The notes under the pieces are model-generated. The model saw only the letters and a list, made by a program, of their open reading frames with translations, had not been told where the DNA came from and made no database searches. A stretch of DNA of 64,000 bases. Source: RH-AL1 sp965277735 (GTDB lineage Bacteria > Pseudomonadota > Alphaproteobacteria > Rhizobiales > Beijerinckiaceae). The DNA is taken from NCBI GenBank assembly GCA_965277735.1, contig CBDIDO010000003.1, forward strand, positions 372,001 through 436,000, given 5' to 3'. Both the position numbers and the translations under genes were made by a program. Position 1 is the first letter of the stretch. Every line of letters starts with the position of its first letter. Shown piece after piece: positions 63,100 through 64,000 of the stretch.

Positions 63100-64000
63100 T
63101 TAGCCCTGCTCGGCGCGGGCGCGTCTCGGCTCTTTCGGCCGCGGCTTGAAGCCGGGCCTCGCCTTCGCACGCGGGCCATCCGACGACACGCCGCCCGGCG
63201 CGGTGGTGCGCACGATCGCGATGTTGTCGCCGGCGGGCGCCGGGCCGGCCACCGCGGCGGCGAAGGCTTCGGCCGCGCGCGGCGCGATCTCGACCTTGCT
63301 CTCGCGATCGAAGATGCGGATCGTGCCGATGTCGCGCTTGGTGATGCCGCCGCGCTTGCACAGCATCGGCAGCAGCCATTTCGGATCGGCGTTTTTCTTG
63401 CGGCCGATGTCGAGCTGGAACCAGACGCCGCCGTTGCCGGTCGGCGCGTTGCGATCGTAGTTGCGCTCCGCCGGCTCGCGGCGGGGCCGCTCGGACGCGC
63501 GCTCCGGCCGACGCTCGACCACGCCCGGATCGGTGACGTCCTCGGGCTCCGGCAGGCGCGAGCGGTAGGCGCGCACCAGCGCGGCGGCGATCTTTTCAGC
63601 CGAGGCGCCTTCGAGCAGGCGCCGGCCCAGCGCGAGATCGTCCTCGCTCGCATCGTCGGCGAGAATCGGATCGTCGAGCAGGCGCTGCTGGTCGCGCTCG
63701 CGGATCGATTCCGCGGTCGGCGGTCCGCTGAAGGTCGCGGTGAGCCGCGCCATGTCGAGCAGGCGGTCGGCGCGGCGCTGCGAGGCCGGCGGCACCAGCA
63801 GCACCGAGACGCCCTTGCGCCCGGCGCGCCCGGTGCGGCCGCTGCGGTGCTGCAGCACCTGCGGGTCGGTCGGCAGGTCGGCGTGGATGACGAGCCCGAG
63901 GTTCGGCAGGTCGAGCCCGCGCGCGGCGACGTCAGTCGCGACGCAAACGGTGGCGCGGTGATCGCGGAGCGCCTGCAGCGCGTGGTTGCGCTCGTTCTGC
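63100..64000 (-). CDS. DEAD-box RNA helicase, N-terminus beyond window edge
   Basis: The visible 300 residues are the C-terminal part. The helicase C domain shows NERNHALQALRDHRATVCVA, TDVAARGLDLPNLGLVIHAD (motif V) and QVLQHRSGRTGRAGRKG (motif VI, HRxGRTGR). A linker with acidic and basic stretches follows, then a DbpA-type RNA-binding domain (GVWFQLDIGRKKNADPKWLL, KRGGITKRDIGTIRIFDRES) and a basic tail. DEAD-box proteins of this kind act in ribosome assembly or RNA remodelling, often in cold. The 5' part including motif I (GxxGxGKT) lies beyond base 64000. Confidence 0.9.
   Translation of the reverse strand, partial: QNERNHALQALRDHRATVCVATDVAARGLDLPNLGLVIHADLPTDPQVLQHRSGRTGRAGRKGVSVLLVPPASQRRADRLLDMARLTATFSGPPTAESIRERDQQRLLDDPILADDASEDDLALGRRLLEGASAEKIAAALVRAYRSRLPEPEDVTDPGVVERRPERASERPRREPAERNYDRNAPTGNGGVWFQLDIGRKKNADPKWLLPMLCKRGGITKRDIGTIRIFDRESKVEIAPRAAEAFAAAVAGPAPAGDNIAIVRTTAPGGVSSDGPRAKARPGFKPRPKEPRRARAEQG

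Overview
The window comes from a high-GC (about two thirds G+C by eye) alphaproteobacterial chromosome, most likely order Hyphomicrobiales (Rhizobiales). The basis is inference from gene content and style: a six-domain ribosomal protein S1, TadE-type pilus proteins, DUF459 and DUF3597 proteins, a fused urease gamma/beta subunit, many Tat or Sec secreted small proteins, and palindromic intergenic repeats of the GTCATTCCGGG and CTTCTCCCGC types. No rRNA, tRNA, CRISPR array or prophage was seen. Genus cannot be fixed from this alone.

Layout. 0-8.6 kb: GFA enzyme (cut by the window edge), a hemolysin-III-type membrane protein, a histidine-rich mini-protein, polA, the remains of a ParDE toxin-antitoxin pair, a SIMPL protein, two TadE-like pilus proteins and a Tat-exported unknown. 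8.7-15.6 kb: a HipA remnant, amidase, nicotinamidase pncA, a frameshifted Bcr/CflA-type MFS transporter, small secreted or charged proteins and an ABC-2 exporter. 15.8-23.2 kb: an Old Yellow Enzyme and a urease locus in which ureD and a ureA-ureB fusion are separated from ureC by four unrelated genes (two Crp/Fnr regulators, a MOSC protein, a DHFR-like protein). 23.3-32.8 kb: DUF3597, quinone oxidoreductase, a GT-C-like membrane protein, then the 5-oxoprolinase operon pxpA-pxpB-pxpC, into which a DUF433/PIN (VapBC-like) toxin-antitoxin module with its own palindromic operator has been fitted, and a malic enzyme. 33-44.5 kb: a Tat-signal SDR, a possible regulon of a GlxA-type regulator (divergent DJ-1/PfpI enzyme and a SnoaL-like protein that share an operator-like sequence), secreted proteins, an acyltransferase with an SGNH domain, a DUF459 protein, a second hemolysin-III protein, an AAA ATPase and a lytic transglycosylase whose N-terminus is encoded by a palindromic repeat.

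44.5-50.2 kb is accessory: a low-GC membrane protein, an IS1182-like element with inverted ends and a GGTG direct repeat, DoxX, SDR and TetR genes. argG and an alanine-rich repeat protein follow. 53.17-56.46 kb is a sharply AT-richer island with an apparent ABC-three-component (ABC-3C) conflict system on the minus strand: HTH regulator, small membrane protein, effector with a C-terminal ABC-3C-like region, middle component, and an SMC/Rad50-like ATPase with a zinc-hook-like CxxC pair. All junctions but one are start/stop overlaps. The small membrane protein and the effector share a short Gln/Asn/Gly motif, which looks like an amyloid-type pairing signal, and the ATPase is interrupted at a nine-adenine tract. 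This island is the best candidate for a little-described system. After it come rpsA with its terminator, a truncated ferritin-like/GMC oxidoreductase pair, a hybrid histidine kinase, a DUF2314 protein and the C-terminal part of a DEAD-box RNA helicase.
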